The notes beneath the pieces are model-generated. The model was not told the origin of the DNA, made no database searches, and saw only the letters and a list, made by a program, of their open reading frames with translations. From the NCBI RefSeq assembly GCF_000308875.1, contig NZ_BAGL01000002.1:186001-250000 (forward strand): a stretch of DNA of 64,000 bases, read 5' to 3'. Source of the stretch: Nocardia transvalensis NBRC 15921 (GTDB lineage: Bacteria; Actinomycetota; Actinomycetes; Mycobacteriales; Mycobacteriaceae). Both the position numbers and the translations under genes were made by a program. Below are positions 42,972 through 57,320 of the stretch, piece after piece (within the stretch, counting starts at the first letter, position 1; every line of letters begins with the position of its first letter).

Positions 42972-44780
42972 GTGGACGACGAGCAGAACGTGTTGACCGC
43001 CGTCTGGCCGGAGGTGGTCGCCGAGCTCACCACAGGTTCCGCCGACGGTGCGATCCCGCCCGTGACCAACGCCCAGAAAGCATGGTTGGGCCTGGTCAAG
43101 CCGCTGACGGTAGCCCAGGGGTTCGCGTTGCTCTCGGTCCCTTCCTCCCTGGCGCAGGAGGCTATCGAACGCGATCTGCGGGAGCCGATCCTGCGCTCGC
43201 TGGCACGCCGGCTCGGCCCCCAGGTGGAGGGACTCGGGGTCCGCATCGCCGCTCCGGCCACTCCGCCGGCCGACCGGCCGGCCGGTCCGCCCCGCCACGC
43301 ACGGCTCACTTCGCGCCCGGAACGGGTCCGCGAGACCCCCCGCGAACCTGTGGGTTATCCCTCGCAGCAGGAGTACTCCACAGGGTCCGACTACCCGGCG
43401 CCGCGCTATCTCTCCCCAGCGGAATTCTCCGGTCATGCCGAATATCCCCAGCCCCAGTACCCCGCTCAACCGGTGGCTCGAGAATTGCCGGAGAACGACG
43501 AGCCGGAACGTCCGGCCCCGCCCCACCGGGACCGGCAGCTATCCGCCGTCCCCCGCGGCGGACCGGACGGAGGTCCCGGACCGTCCGGCCAGGAATCGCT
43601 GTTCGCCTCGGAGTCCGACGCCCCGCCCGCCCGGCGTCCCGGACCGCAGGAGGATCCCGCGGACGACGAGCCCGTCGTCAACGTGCGCAACTCCTGGCCC
43701 ACCTACTTCGCCAAGACGCCCGAGCCCACGCCGACGGCGCCCGCCACCTCGGCCGCCAGCCTGAATTCCAAGTACACGTTCGAGACCTTCGTCATCGGCG
43801 CCTCCAACCGGTTCGCGCACGCGGCCGCGGTCGCGATCGCCGAGGCGCCCGCCCGGGCCTACAACCCACTGTTCGTCTGGGGCGCATCGGGTCTGGGGAA
43901 GACGCACCTGCTGCACGCGGCCGGCCACTACGCCCAGCGGCTGTTTCCCGGTATGCGGGTGAAGTACGTGTCGACCGAGGAATTCACCAACGACTTCATC
44001 AACAGCCTGCGCGACGACCGCAAGGTGGCGTTCAAGCGCCGCTACCGCGAGACCGACATCCTGCTGGTCGACGACATCCAGTTCATCGAGGGCAAGGAAG
44101 GTATCCAGGAGGAGTTCTTCCACACCTTCAACACCCTGCACAACGCCAACAAGCAGATCGTCGTCTCCTCCGACCGGCCGCCCAAGCAGCTGGCCACGCT
44201 GGAGGAGCGGCTGCGCACCCGGTTCGAGTGGGGCCTGATCACCGACGTGCAGCCGCCGGAGCTGGAGACGCGCATCGCCATCCTGCGCAAGAAGGCGCGC
44301 ATGGACCGGCTCGATGTGCCGCACGACGTGCTCGAACTCATCGCCAGCCGGGTGGAGCGCAACATCCGCGAACTGGAGGGCGCGCTGATCCGCGTGACGG
44401 CGTTCGCCTCGCTCAACGGGCAGCCGCTGGATCTGTCGCTGGCCGAGGTCGTCCTGCGCGATCTGATGCCCGACACCACCACGATCGAGATCACGGCGTC
44501 CACGATCATGGCCGTGACCGCGGAGTACTTCAACACCACGCTCGAGGAGCTGACCGGGCCCGGCAAGGCCCGGCCGCTCGCGCAGGCGCGGCAGATCGCG
44601 ATGTATCTGTGCCGCGAGCTCACGGACCTGTCGCTGCCGAAGATCGGCCAGGCGTTCGGCCGCGACCACACCACGGTCATGTACGCGGAGAAAAAAGTCC
44701 GCAAGGAGATGACCGAGCGCCGCCGGGTGTACGACCAGGTTCAAGAACTCACAGCCCGAATCAAGCAGCGCTCCCGCTGA
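42972..44780 (+). CDS. dnaA: Chromosomal replication initiator DnaA
   Basis: A 602-residue initiator ATPase, about 100 longer than M. tuberculosis DnaA. Domain I spans residues 1-95 ([23 protein letters not shown]). Domain II (about 96-260) is a long Pro-rich, charged, disordered linker and accounts for the extra length. Domain III has Walker [12 protein letters not shown] near 304 and Walker B LLVDDIQF. Domain IV ends with the DnaA signature [13 protein letters not shown] 42972 is chosen because GGGGAGGAAACG lies upstream, and orthologues begin here. A strong terminator follows. Confidence 0.97.
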   Translation: MDDEQNVLTAVWPEVVAELTTGSADGAIPPVTNAQKAWLGLVKPLTVAQGFALLSVPSSLAQEAIERDLREPILRSLARRLGPQVEGLGVRIAAPATPPADRPAGPPRHARLTSRPERVRETPREPVGYPSQQEYSTGSDYPAPRYLSPAEFSGHAEYPQPQYPAQPVARELPENDEPERPAPPHRDRQLSAVPRGGPDGGPGPSGQESLFASESDAPPARRPGPQEDPADDEPVVNVRNSWPTYFAKTPEPTPTAPATSAASLNSKYTFETFVIGASNRFAHAAAVAIAEAPARAYNPLFVWGASGLGKTHLLHAAGHYAQRLFPGMRVKYVSTEEFTNDFINSLRDDRKVAFKRRYRETDILLVDDIQFIEGKEGIQEEFFHTFNTLHNANKQIVVSSDRPPKQLATLEERLRTRFEWGLITDVQPPELETRIAILRKKARMDRLDVPHDVLELIASRVERNIRELEGALIRVTAFASLNGQPLDLSLAEVVLRDLMPDTTTIEITASTIMAVTAEYFNTTLEELTGPGKARPLAQARQIAMYLCRELTDLSLPKIGQAFGRDHTTVMYAEKKVRKEMTERRRVYDQVQELTARIKQRSR

Positions 44781-44793
44781 ATTCGCTCCCCAG

Positions 44794-44830
44794 GCCGATC
44801 CACCCTGCCACCAGGGTGGATCGGCTTTTT
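44794..44830 (+). terminator. Intrinsic terminator after dnaA
   Basis: A perfect 14-bp stem (GCCGATCCACCCTG) with a four-base loop is followed by TTTTT; a textbook terminator, 13 bases after the dnaA stop. Confidence 0.93.
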
Positions 44831-44842
44831 CGTGTTGTGGAT

Positions 44843-45184
44843 TCCTCGAGGAATCCTTGTGGAGTCCTCGAGGAATCCCCCGGTTCTCCACCGGTTTACC
44901 CACAGTTTGTCGGGAGGGGTGTTGACACCTTCGCTCACACCCGTTGGTGCACAGTTCCCACAGGCAGATCCATCCATAGGCCCCGACCTGCGCAGATCGG
45001 TAGTTGTGCTTGTGGATTCCTCGAGGAGTCCTTGTCAGGTCCTCGAGGAATCCTCGAGTTGTCCACCCCTTTGCGCACAGATGTGCACAAACCGGGCATA
45101 GTCATGGAACAACTCGAGGACCGCTCGAGGACGGCCGTGGGACAAGTTCGTAACCTCCACAGCGGTGCACCGTTCATCCTCGAG
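44843..45184. repeat. Iterated TCCTCGAGGA palindromes in oriC
   Basis: Full copies at 44843, 44865, 45018 and 45040. Eight-base halves (TCCTCGAG or CTCGAGGA) at 45051, 45113, 45124 and 45177. Three full copies overlap a DnaA box on the left, and TGTGGATTCCTCGAGGA occurs twice exactly (44836 and 45011). Confidence 0.85.
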
Positions 45185-45589
45185 ACACCCGCAGGACATC
45201 CCCATGCCGCCGCGCCCTGTGACCAGCGGATTCGGCCGGAGTCCACAGAATCCACAGTGCCTATTACTGTTTCAGTTCCTCTCCTTCAATAAGTTCTTTC
45301 AAAACAGGGTGTGTGGAAACTCGGTTCGGGACGCAGCGGACCGTCCGGCTTCTCCACGAGTCGTGGATCGAAGCGGCAAGGAGAAGAACGGGCGGGGAAC
45401 GTCGCGACGCACCGGGGGAGGGGGCGTGTAGTCATCCGGCGCATCCACGGGTACGGTTTGGTGTCGGTCGCCTGTGCCACACTGCGGTGGGTAGGAATTC
45501 GGGTGGCCGTTCCAGAACATCTCTGCACGAAGCGGCGCTGAGCCGAACGGATCACGACCGATCGAGACTGGGAGAGGACATACCGGGCG

Positions 45590-46759
45590 ATGGAGCTTGC
45601 AAGCATGAAGTTTCGGGTCGCTCGCGAGGATTTCGCGGAATCCGTCGCCTGGGTGGCCCGTAGCCTGCCGTCGCGTCCACCGGTTCCGGTGCTCGGTGGT
45701 GTTCTGCTCGTGGCCGACGAGGACGGGCTGACCGTCTCGGGCTTCGATTACGAGGTATCCGCGCAGATGCGAGTGGCCGCCGAGGTCGCGGGTCCGGGCC
45801 AGGTCCTGGTCTCCGGCCGCCTCCTGGCCGATATCACCAAGGCGCTGTCGAACAAGCCGGTCGACGTCTCGGTCGACGGCACACGCGTCCTGATCGCCTG
45901 CGGCAGTGCGAAGTTCTCGCTGCCCACCATGCCGGTCGAGGATTATCCCCAGCTGCCCGAACTGCCGCCGCAGACCGGCGAACTCGGTGTCGACGTGTTC
46001 TCCGAGGCGGTCGGCCAGGTCGCCGTCGCCGCGGGCCGCGACGACACGCTGCCGATGCTCACGGGCATCCGGGTCGAGATCGAGGGCCCCAAGGTCGTTC
46101 TCGCGGCCACCGACCGCTTCCGGCTCGCCGTCCGGCACCTGGAGTGGCAGCCCGGCCGCGACGATGTGGAGACCGCCGTCCTGGTCCCCGCGCGCACGCT
46201 CTCAGAATCCGCCAAGACGCTGGGCCCGTCCGACTCCCCGGTGCAGCTCGCCTTCGGCACCGGCACCGACGGTCTGCTCGGCATCGTCAACGGCGGCCGC
46301 CGCACCACCACCCGGCTGCTCGACGCGGAATTCCCCAAGTTCCGCCAGTTGCTCCCCAAGGAGCACACGTCCATCGCCACCCTTCAGGTCAGCGCGCTGA
46401 TCGAGGCCATCAAGCGCGTCGCCCTGGTGGCCGAGCGCGGGGCCCAGGTCCGCCTGGAGTTCTCCGATCAGGGCCTGCAGCTGTCGGCCGGCGGTGACGA
46501 CGCGGGCCGCGCGGAGGAGTGGCTGGAGGCCGAATTCCGCGGCGAGGCGCTCACCATCGCCTTCAACCCCGGCTACCTCAACGACGGGCTGTCCGCGCTG
46601 CGGTCGGACCGGGTGACCTTCGGATTCACCACGCCGAGCCGTCCCGCCGTGCTGTGCCCGGCCGGCGAGGAGGAGCCGGCGGTCCTCGAATCCGGTGCGT
46701 ACGCGGCACTCGCGGGGAACTACATCTACCTGCTGATGCCGGTTCGCCTGCCGGGCTGA
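45590..46759 (+). CDS. dnaN: DNA polymerase III sliding clamp (beta)
   Basis: A 389-residue clamp with the three repeated clamp domains (each about 125 residues). [33 protein letters not shown] marks domain 1 in part, and [12 protein letters not shown] closes domain 3 as in all beta clamps. ATG 45590 is chosen with GGGAGAGGA upstream. It encircles DNA and tethers the polymerase. In several Nocardia and Mycobacterium genomes gnd follows dnaN, but here recF is next after 135 bases. Confidence 0.97.
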   Translation: MELASMKFRVAREDFAESVAWVARSLPSRPPVPVLGGVLLVADEDGLTVSGFDYEVSAQMRVAAEVAGPGQVLVSGRLLADITKALSNKPVDVSVDGTRVLIACGSAKFSLPTMPVEDYPQLPELPPQTGELGVDVFSEAVGQVAVAAGRDDTLPMLTGIRVEIEGPKVVLAATDRFRLAVRHLEWQPGRDDVETAVLVPARTLSESAKTLGPSDSPVQLAFGTGTDGLLGIVNGGRRTTTRLLDAEFPKFRQLLPKEHTSIATLQVSALIEAIKRVALVAERGAQVRLEFSDQGLQLSAGGDDAGRAEEWLEAEFRGEALTIAFNPGYLNDGLSALRSDRVTFGFTTPSRPAVLCPAGEEEPAVLESGAYAALAGNYIYLLMPVRLPG

Positions 46760-46894
46760 GCCGGGCGGGCCCGGTGGCCGCCCGATCTCTGTGAACAATG
46801 TTGATAACTCTGTGAAGAACCCTGTGCCCGTGGCCTGTTCGGGCCCGGTGTCGCGGTTCTCCACAGGACTACCGCGGGGACGGTGAGTCGAGCG

Positions 46895-48115
46895 ATGCAC
46901 GTCCGGGCGTTGAGTCTGCGGGACTTTCGCTCCTGGGAGCAGGCGGAACTCGAACTGTCCGCGGGCCGAACGGTTTTCCTGGGCGCCAACGGCAACGGCA
47001 AGACGAACCTGATCGAGGCGCTCGGGTATCTCGCCACCCTCGGATCGCATCGGGTATCCACAGACGCTCCCCTGATTCGCCTGGGGGCGCAGCGTTCCCG
47101 GATCGGCGCGACCGTGGTGAACACCGGGCGCGAGCTGCGTATCGACCTCGAGCTGAATCAGGGGTCCGCCAACCGCGTCCAGATCAACCGATCGCCGGTG
47201 CGTCGGCCCCGGGAGATCCTCGGCATCCTGCAGACGGTGTTGTTCGCGCCGGAGGATCTGGCGCTGGTGCGCGGCGATCCGTCGGAGCGCCGCCGCTTCC
47301 TCGACGAGCTGTGCACCGCGCAGCTGCCCCGCCTGGCCGGCGTGCGGTCCGATTACGACCGCGTCCTGCGGCAGCGTTCGGCGCTGTTGAAAACCGCGGG
47401 GCGGCAAGCCCGCTCGCGCTCGGGCGCCCCCGCCGAGCTGAGCACCCTGGATGTGTGGGACGGGCATCTGGCCGCGCACGGCGGCGAACTGCTGGCACAG
47501 CGGCTGCGGCTGGTGCACGAGCTGCGCCCCTTCCTCGCACAGGCCTACAGCTCGATCGCGCCGGAGTCGCGTCCCGCCGCGGTCCGCTACCGAAGTTCTT
47601 ACCTGCCACCGGAACTCCTGCATCCGGACCGGACGCCGGCGCCCGACGACGCCGAGGTACTGGAGTCGATCATGCTCCGGGAGCTGTCCGAGGCCCGCGC
47701 CAAGGAACTGGAGCGGGGAGTGTGCCTGGTCGGCCCGCACCGCGACGACCTGGAGCTGCTGCTCGGCTCCGCGCCCGCGAAAGGCTTTGCCAGCCACGGT
47801 GAATCGTGGTCGTTCGCCCTGGCCCTGCGGCTGGGCGCCTTCGAACTCCTGCGCAGCGCGGGCACCGACCCCGTCCTGCTGCTGGACGACGTCTTCGCCG
47901 AACTGGACCGTCGCCGCCGCGCCGCCCTGGCCGCCGTCGCCGCCACCGCCGAACAGGTCCTCATCACCGCGGCCGTCCCCGAGGACGTCCCGCCGGAACT
48001 GGAGGCCACCGCGATCCGCGTCGAGACGACCGGCGCGGCCGACGAGCGCACCTCCCACATCGGCGACCGACCGGATCCGTCTCCCGCGCCGATCGACTCC
48101 ACGGCGGAACAGTGA
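46895..48115 (+). CDS. recF: DNA repair and recombination protein RecF
   Basis: A 406-residue SMC-like ATPase that helps RecA load at gaps. Walker A is GANGNGKTN near residues 29-37. The ABC signature and Walker B are near the end ([15 protein letters not shown], then [13 protein letters not shown]). ATG 46895 is preferred ([14 protein letters not shown]); GTG 46883 is four codons earlier. A string of residues after 370 is acidic and variable. The DciA-like gene follows 144 bases later. Confidence 0.95.
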   Translation: MHVRALSLRDFRSWEQAELELSAGRTVFLGANGNGKTNLIEALGYLATLGSHRVSTDAPLIRLGAQRSRIGATVVNTGRELRIDLELNQGSANRVQINRSPVRRPREILGILQTVLFAPEDLALVRGDPSERRRFLDELCTAQLPRLAGVRSDYDRVLRQRSALLKTAGRQARSRSGAPAELSTLDVWDGHLAAHGGELLAQRLRLVHELRPFLAQAYSSIAPESRPAAVRYRSSYLPPELLHPDRTPAPDDAEVLESIMLRELSEARAKELERGVCLVGPHRDDLELLLGSAPAKGFASHGESWSFALALRLGAFELLRSAGTDPVLLLDDVFAELDRRRRAALAAVAATAEQVLITAAVPEDVPPELEATAIRVETTGAADERTSHIGDRPDPSPAPIDSTAEQ

Positions 48116-48143
48116 CCGGGTCGGTCGGCGCGTGGCGCAACTA

Positions 48144-48155
48144 TGTCACGTGACA
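48144..48155. promoter_or_regulatory. TGTCACGTGACA palindrome in recF-dciA gap
   Basis: A perfect 12-base palindrome around a CACGTG core, 29 bases after the recF stop. It may be an operator; it is too short to be a parS. Confidence 0.3.
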
Positions 48156-48259
48156 CCGGTCGCGCCACGCCGGAACTCGGGCGGGAAACCGCTAGCGTGT
48201 CCTGCACCGCCCGGGGTGGTCCGCGCCCGGGAGTCGATCATCGCGTGGAAGGAGTGCCG

Positions 48260-48829
48260 GTGACGGAGGAGTCCGAACACAGCGCCGAGGCCGCTGCGGC
48301 CGGGCCGGGGGACGAGGTGCGCGGAGTCGATCTGGCACGGCGGGCGCTGGAGGAGGCGCGGGCCGCGGCGCGGGCGAGCGGTAAGGCGGTCGGGCAGGGG
48401 CGGGCCTCGCCGCGCAAGGGCGGGATCCGCGCGCTGCGCCGGCGCTCGGGGTGGTCCGGCGCGCGGCCCGACGAGCGCGATCCGCAGACGTTCTCGGCCC
48501 TGGCGGGCGCGCTGGCCAAGAGCCGCGGCTGGTCCGGCAAGGTCGCCGAGGGCATGGTGTTCGGCCGGTGGGCGAGCGTGGTCGGGGAGGACGTCGCCTC
48601 CCACGCGACACCGATATCGCTGACCGACGGCGTGCTGAGCATCCAGGCGGAGTCCACCGCCTGGGCGACCCAGCTGCGCATGTTGCAGTCCCAGATCCTC
48701 GCGAAGATCAATGCCGCCGTGGGTCAGGGCGTCGTCAAATCGCTGAAGATCAGCGGCCCGGCCGCCCCGAGCTGGCGCAAGGGCGAGCGGCACATCAAGG
48801 GCCGCGGCCCGCGCGACACGTACGGGTAG
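48260..48829 (+). CDS. DUF721/DciA-like protein (Rv0004-like)
   Basis: A 189-residue protein, orthologue by place of Rv0004. Residues 1-80 are a charged, disordered head ([40 protein letters not shown] in part). The DUF721 domain (about 90-175) includes [33 protein letters not shown] in part and [16 protein letters not shown]. DciA loads the replicative helicase in bacteria without DnaC or DnaI. GTG 48260 has GGAAGGAG upstream. A near-parS lies six bases past its stop. Confidence 0.9.
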   Translation: MTEESEHSAEAAAAGPGDEVRGVDLARRALEEARAAARASGKAVGQGRASPRKGGIRALRRRSGWSGARPDERDPQTFSALAGALAKSRGWSGKVAEGMVFGRWASVVGEDVASHATPISLTDGVLSIQAESTAWATQLRMLQSQILAKINAAVGQGVVKSLKISGPAAPSWRKGERHIKGRGPRDTYG

Positions 48830-51233
<2,404 letters not shown>

Positions 51234-51300
51234 GTCCGTTTTCCGGCGCGCCGGAAACGAATGACGTGGGCCCGCAAAGACTTCTTACGGAGACGATTCC

Positions 51301-53811
<2,511 letters not shown>

Positions 53812-53873
53812 GTTTCGGGTAACAGTAGTTTCTGTACATGCAGCGGCGGCACGACGGATCTAAGGAATCCCAA

Positions 53874-54863
53874 TTGACCACACCGAATCAGCCGAACGAC
53901 GAGCGGCATCACGCCAACGGTGTGACCGAGCGAGTCTCGCCGTCTCCGATTCCGCCGCGGCCCATTCCGCGGCCGGGGTCGGGAGACAACGGGTCCGCCG
54001 GCGCATCGGAGATGTCCGACCATCAGTCGGCTGGACAGGCGAAGGAACAGGCATCCGGGGACGGCGATGGATCGCGGTTCGAAGAGGGCTGGTCGCAATT
54101 GCCGCAGCGGGAGCCACAGACGAACCTGAACCGGTCGGGTCAGCCTCCGGTGGCGGGACGTCCGCCGGCGGCGCCGGTCGGGGGTCTCGGCGGTAGTGGC
54201 GGCGGCGGTCTCGGCGGCGGGCTCACCAATGCCCGCACGACCGCGGACCTGGCGGCTAAGGCGGCCCGCAAGGAGGCCGCGATGGTGAAGTCGGTCGGCA
54301 TCGACGGGCCGACCCGCAGCATCGCGCGGCCGGAACTCGTCAAGGACATGCCCGATCTGTCGGAGCTGCGGCACCCGCTGCCGCATCAGCCGGAGGCCGC
54401 ACCCGTGGGCGCCGGCGTCGGCGGTGGCGGGCGCGTGCTCCAGCAGCCCACCCACGTCTCGCCGGCCGTTCCGGCGGCCGTGGCCGCGGCCGCGGGTGGT
54501 GAGCCGCTCCGGGCGACCGTGCAGGTGCGGCACATCGACCCGTGGTCGACGCTGAAGATCTCGCTGGTGATCAGCGTGGCGATGTTCTTCGTGTGGATGC
54601 TGGCGGTCGGATTCCTCTACATCGTGCTCTCGGGCATGGGTGTGTGGGACCGCCTGAACAGCAGCTTCACCGACATCATGTCCAACGGCAGCTCCTCCTC
54701 GTCCGCATTGATCGATGCCGGCTCGGTATTCGGTTACGCGGCCGTGATCGGCCTGATCAACGTGGTCCTGCTGACCGCGCTGTCCACGGTCGGCGTCTTC
54801 ATCTACAACCAGTGCACCGATCTCGTCGGCGGCATCCAGGTCACCCTGGCCGATCCCGACTAG
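53874..54863 (+). CDS. DUF3566 membrane protein (Rv0007-like)
   Basis: A 329-residue membrane protein, orthologue by place of Rv0007 and its kin. Residues 1-215 are Pro/Gly-rich and disordered, with an acidic-basic mix and a PQREPQTNL segment. The DUF3566 domain (about 216-329) starts VRHIDPWSTLKISLVISVAMFFVW in part and has two membrane segments. Start TTG 53874 is chosen: AAGGA stands seven bases upstream and the resulting TTPNQPNDE head resembles the MTAPNEP start of Rv0007. Family function is thought to be in cell envelope or division, unproven. Confidence 0.87.
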   Translation: MTTPNQPNDERHHANGVTERVSPSPIPPRPIPRPGSGDNGSAGASEMSDHQSAGQAKEQASGDGDGSRFEEGWSQLPQREPQTNLNRSGQPPVAGRPPAAPVGGLGGSGGGGLGGGLTNARTTADLAAKAARKEAAMVKSVGIDGPTRSIARPELVKDMPDLSELRHPLPHQPEAAPVGAGVGGGGRVLQQPTHVSPAVPAAVAAAAGGEPLRATVQVRHIDPWSTLKISLVISVAMFFVWMLAVGFLYIVLSGMGVWDRLNSSFTDIMSNGSSSSSALIDAGSVFGYAAVIGLINVVLLTALSTVGVFIYNQCTDLVGGIQVTLADPD

Positions 54864-54866
54864 AGC

Positions 54867-54961
54867 GCTCGGGATCACAGCTGGCCGCACGCTCGGGATC
54901 ACAGCTGGCCGCACGCTCGGATCACAGCTGGCCGCACGCTCGGGATCACAAGCGGCCGAAC
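54867..54961 (+). repeat. Tandem 24-base repeat
   Basis: GCTCGGGATCACAGCTGGCC followed by GCAC occurs at 54867 and 54891, one base shorter at 54915, and degenerate at 54938. It begins a few bases after the DUF3566 gene and precedes the terminator. Confidence 0.9.
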
Positions 54962-54974
54962 TCTCGGGATCCAC

Positions 54975-55012
54975 CGGTCGGTGCCCGCCCTCCAGGGGGT
55001 GGGCACCGACCG
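54975..55012 (+). terminator. Hairpin terminator before tRNA-Ile
   Basis: A 12-bp stem (CGGTCGGTGCCC and its complement) with a 14-base loop ends the gyrase/DUF3566 run. Confidence 0.7.
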
Positions 55013-55115
55013 ACCTGGGACCGCACTCAGCTCTTCTACCTGCCGTTTTGGTTGTTGCAGGTGCGTTCGGGTAATCTTTGCTCTCGGCTCGGGGACCACG
55101 GTTCGAGAGCCACAC

Positions 55116-55189
55116 GGGTCTATAGCTCAGGCGGTTAGAGCGCTTCGCTGATAACGAAGAGGTCGGAGGTTCAAGTCCTCCTAGACCCA
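55116..55189 (+). tRNA. tRNA-Ile (GAT)
   Basis: A 74-nt tRNA with acceptor GGGTCTA paired with TAGACCC, anticodon GAT at 55150-55152 and T-arm GGAGGTTCAAGTCCTCC. CCA is not encoded. Same place as in M. tuberculosis. Confidence 0.98.
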
Positions 55190-55219
55190 CTTCCCGGACA
55201 TCACAGTAGGGTGGGATTC

Positions 55220-55327
55220 ATGAAAATTCTCCTCACGGTCGGTGTCGTGGCCGCGGTTATCGTCGCGGTCACCAAGTTCAAGCAGCGCGGCGATGCGGAT
55301 CTGTGGCACGAGGTGACCACCCGCTGA
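55220..55327 (+). CDS. DLW-39 family small protein
   Basis: A 35-residue membrane peptide: a hydrophobic N-terminal half (residues 2-17: KILLTVGVVAAVIVAV) and a polar tail with the diagnostic ADLWHEVTT. DLW-39 proteins are about 39 residues and sit between tRNA-Ile and tRNA-Ala downstream of gyrA throughout actinobacteria. GGGTGGG stands five bases before ATG 55220. Function unknown. It is under the usual length cut-off of gene callers and is easily missed. Confidence 0.9.
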   Translation: MKILLTVGVVAAVIVAVTKFKQRGDADLWHEVTTR

Positions 55328-55342
55328 GCGCGGCGCTCACCA

Positions 55343-55415
55343 GGGGCCATAGCTCAATTGGCAGAGCACTGCCTTTGCAAGGCAGGGGTTAGGGGTTCGA
55401 TTCCCCTTGGCTCCA
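55343..55415 (+). tRNA. tRNA-Ala (TGC)
   Basis: A 73-nt tRNA with acceptor GGGGCCA paired with TGGCTCC (one G-T pair), anticodon TGC at 55376-55378, and T-arm AGGGGTTCGATTCCCCT. CCA is not encoded. Confidence 0.98.
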
Positions 55416-55431
55416 CACTCTTTTCGATATA

Positions 55432-56235
55432 TCAGCCGATCGAATACGGCTGGGTGAAATCGTCGGCGGGCATCGGGTCGTCCGTGACGGCGTCCACGCG
55501 GAGTTCGGTGACGGTGAGCGCGCCTCCGTGATTGTCCAGGAAAGCGATATCCGAGGCGTCGCGGCCGGTGGCGATGCGGACCATGGCGGGGCGCGGTGCC
55601 AGCCGGGTCGGGTCGAGCGTGTGCCACTCGCCCCGCACGTAAGCCTCTGCGACGCAATGGAAATCCATCGGGACGCAGCCCGGCGCGTAGACCGACGCGA
55701 TGCGGGCCGGTACCCCGACCGCGCGTAACAGCGCCACCACCAGATGCGCGAAGTCGCGGCAGACGCCGGTGCCGGACAGCAGGGTCTCCACCGCGCCGTC
55801 GCTGGGATGACGGCCGTGTGCGACATAGCGCACCCGGCGGCCGACCCAGTCCGAGATTCGCGCGGGAATCTCCGGATCGTCCGCGCCGTAACCGAATTCG
55901 GCGGCGGCGTAGGCGAGCAGGCGATCCGATTCGGCGAATCGGCTGGGGCGCAGGTACAGCGACAGGTCGTACTCGGAGGCGGGCTCGGGATGCGCTGTGC
56001 CCGTGACGGTCGCGCGGTAGTGCGCGCGCACGGCACCCGCGGGCGACTCGACGATATGGATCCGGGTGCCGTGCGATCCCGCCACTTCACGCCATACGAC
56101 CGGGTGGCCGTCGCGGGTGATCTCGAACGTCTCGAGAATGTCGAGGCCGGGCCGCCGCGCGACCGCGATCTGGAATTCCAGCACGGTGCGCGCGTGGACC
56201 TCGACGTCGAGACGAGTCGAGACGTCGCGCTTCAT
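55432..56235 (-). CDS. Transglutaminase-like domain protein
   Basis: A 267-residue protein of the bacterial transglutaminase/cysteine-protease fold. The catalytic triad is C159 (GTGVCRDFAHL), H193 (MDFHCVAEAY) and D208 (WHTLDPT). An N-terminal beta-rich domain (residues 1-100) is the usual companion. No signal peptide, so it works inside the cell, perhaps as an amidase. ATG 56235 overlaps the stop of the TetR gene (ATGA), so it is co-translated with it. Substrate unknown. Confidence 0.88.
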   Translation of the reverse strand: MKRDVSTRLDVEVHARTVLEFQIAVARRPGLDILETFEITRDGHPVVWREVAGSHGTRIHIVESPAGAVRAHYRATVTGTAHPEPASEYDLSLYLRPSRFAESDRLLAYAAAEFGYGADDPEIPARISDWVGRRVRYVAHGRHPSDGAVETLLSGTGVCRDFAHLVVALLRAVGVPARIASVYAPGCVPMDFHCVAEAYVRGEWHTLDPTRLAPRPAMVRIATGRDASDIAFLDNHGGALTVTELRVDAVTDDPMPADDFTQPYSIG

Positions 56236-56858
56236 TCGTTCATTGTCGGGCCGGCCGGTGACCCGGGCCGGCGCTCCACCGCGGGTGTGTCGAGATCGTT
56301 GCCGATGATCGCCAGGACCGTATCGACGGACTGCTCGGCCAGGTGGTCGGTCAGCGGCAGATGCCCGAACAGCACCCGGTAGTACAGCGGGGCGGCGAGG
56401 GCGTCGAGGACGAAATCCATATCGATCCCGGAATCGACCTCGCCGCGGGCCATCGCGGAACGCAGTGCGGCGGCGGTGGTTTCGCGGCGCGGTTCGAAGA
56501 CCCGCCGCCGGAAATCCGCGGCCAGCTCCGGATCCGAGGCGAGATCGGCGACCAGGGCGGGTAGCGCGCGGCCCAGCGCGGTCCCCGACAGCGCGCGAAC
56601 CAGCGTCGACATGCCGCTGACGAGGTCGTCGCGCAGATCGCCGGTATCCGGCGTCGGCGTCAGGCCCAGATCGCGGGCGACGGCCTCCACGACCAGATGG
56701 CGCTTCGACGGCCAGCGCCGATACACGGCCGGGCGATGCACGCCCGCCCTGGTGGCCACCGATCCCATGGTGAGCCGTTGATATCCGACCTCGCCCAGCA
56801 GGTCGACCGCCGCGGCCAGAATCGCGTCGTCGATCCGGGCGTCCCGGGTACGAACCAT
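56232..56858 (-). CDS. TetR-family transcriptional regulator
   Basis: A 208-residue repressor. The N-terminal HTH runs about residues 10-55 (ILAAAVDLLGEVGYQRLTMG and VATRAGVHRPAVYRRWPSK). The C-terminal part (FVLDALAAPLYYRVLFGHLPL) is of the TetR_C_16 kind. It lies between the VOC gene (nine bases upstream) and the transglutaminase-like gene, all in one operon. The inverted repeat at 57294-57320, directly before the VOC gene, is a natural operator. Confidence 0.9.
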   Translation of the reverse strand: MVRTRDARIDDAILAAAVDLLGEVGYQRLTMGSVATRAGVHRPAVYRRWPSKRHLVVEAVARDLGLTPTPDTGDLRDDLVSGMSTLVRALSGTALGRALPALVADLASDPELAADFRRRVFEPRRETTAAALRSAMARGEVDSGIDMDFVLDALAAPLYYRVLFGHLPLTDHLAEQSVDTVLAIIGNDLDTPAVERRPGSPAGPTMNE

Positions 56859-56867
56859 GCCGAAACT

Positions 56868-57290
56868 CTAGAAGACGGGCCTGGGCGCCAGGACGATCCG
56901 CCAGCCGTCGGGATCCTCGAAGGTCAGCGCGCCGACGCCGGCCCAGTACGGGTTCTCCGCCTCGACCGGTTCGTGCCCGGCCGCAGCCAGGCGTTCTACC
57001 GCCTCGTACATCCGCGCGTCGCCGTGGAAGTACAGGACCAGCAGGTTCTCGGCGCTGGGCGCGGGACCCGGGCTGCCGTCGACGTGCGTGGTGAATTCCA
57101 GGTGGTACGCGACGCCGGGAAGTCCGACCATGACGCCGTCGTATCCGGCGTGGTTCTCGAACCGGTAGAGGACCGGCAGGCCGAGGATCCGGCCGTAGAA
57201 GTCCTCGATCTCGGGCAGCCGGTCGGTCGGCCGGGCCACCCGTACCTGGGCGACGTCGAGGCCGTTGGGCCAGGGGGTTGTGATTGTCAT
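56868..57290 (-). CDS. VOC (glyoxalase/bleomycin-resistance) family protein
   Basis: A 140-residue VOC-fold protein. Two beta-alpha-beta-beta-beta units are visible. Metal-site residues could be the early histidine in YHLEFTTHV and the late glutamate in LTFEDPDGWRIVL. Such proteins isomerise, cleave or bind small molecules. First gene of the VOC-TetR-transglutaminase operon. The palindromic operator candidate overlaps its leader and the 3' end of the sigma-factor gene. Substrate unknown. Confidence 0.85.
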   Translation of the reverse strand: MTITTPWPNGLDVAQVRVARPTDRLPEIEDFYGRILGLPVLYRFENHAGYDGVMVGLPGVAYHLEFTTHVDGSPGPAPSAENLLVLYFHGDARMYEAVERLAAAGHEPVEAENPYWAGVGALTFEDPDGWRIVLAPRPVF

Positions 57291-57293
57291 AGC

Positions 57294-57320
57294 TATAACG
57301 GTACGCCTTGTACTGTTATA
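57294..57320. promoter_or_regulatory. Operator candidate before the VOC-TetR operon
   Basis: TATAACGGTAC and GTACTGTTATA form an 11-bp inverted repeat (one mismatch) with five bases between. It lies 4-30 bases upstream of the VOC start codon, where RNA polymerase or the ribosome would bind. Confidence 0.6.

Larger units (their letters stand above)
44781..45589. other. Replication origin (oriC)
   Basis: The dnaA-dnaN gap, 809 bases. Eight DnaA-like boxes are seen: 44836, 44858, 45011 and 45312 on the minus strand; 44896, 45059, 45239 and 45248 on the plus strand. All differ from TTATCCACA by one or more bases (GAATCCACA is the most frequent). The palindrome TCCTCGAGGA and its halves recur about eight times from 44843 to 45184. 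An AT-rich segment (about 45259-45306) is the likely unwinding element, close to dnaN. Confidence 0.9.

Noticed and set aside
42833..45292. 819-codon plus-strand frame across dnaA and oriC
   Set aside because: It overlaps dnaA in another frame and runs through the terminator and DnaA boxes.
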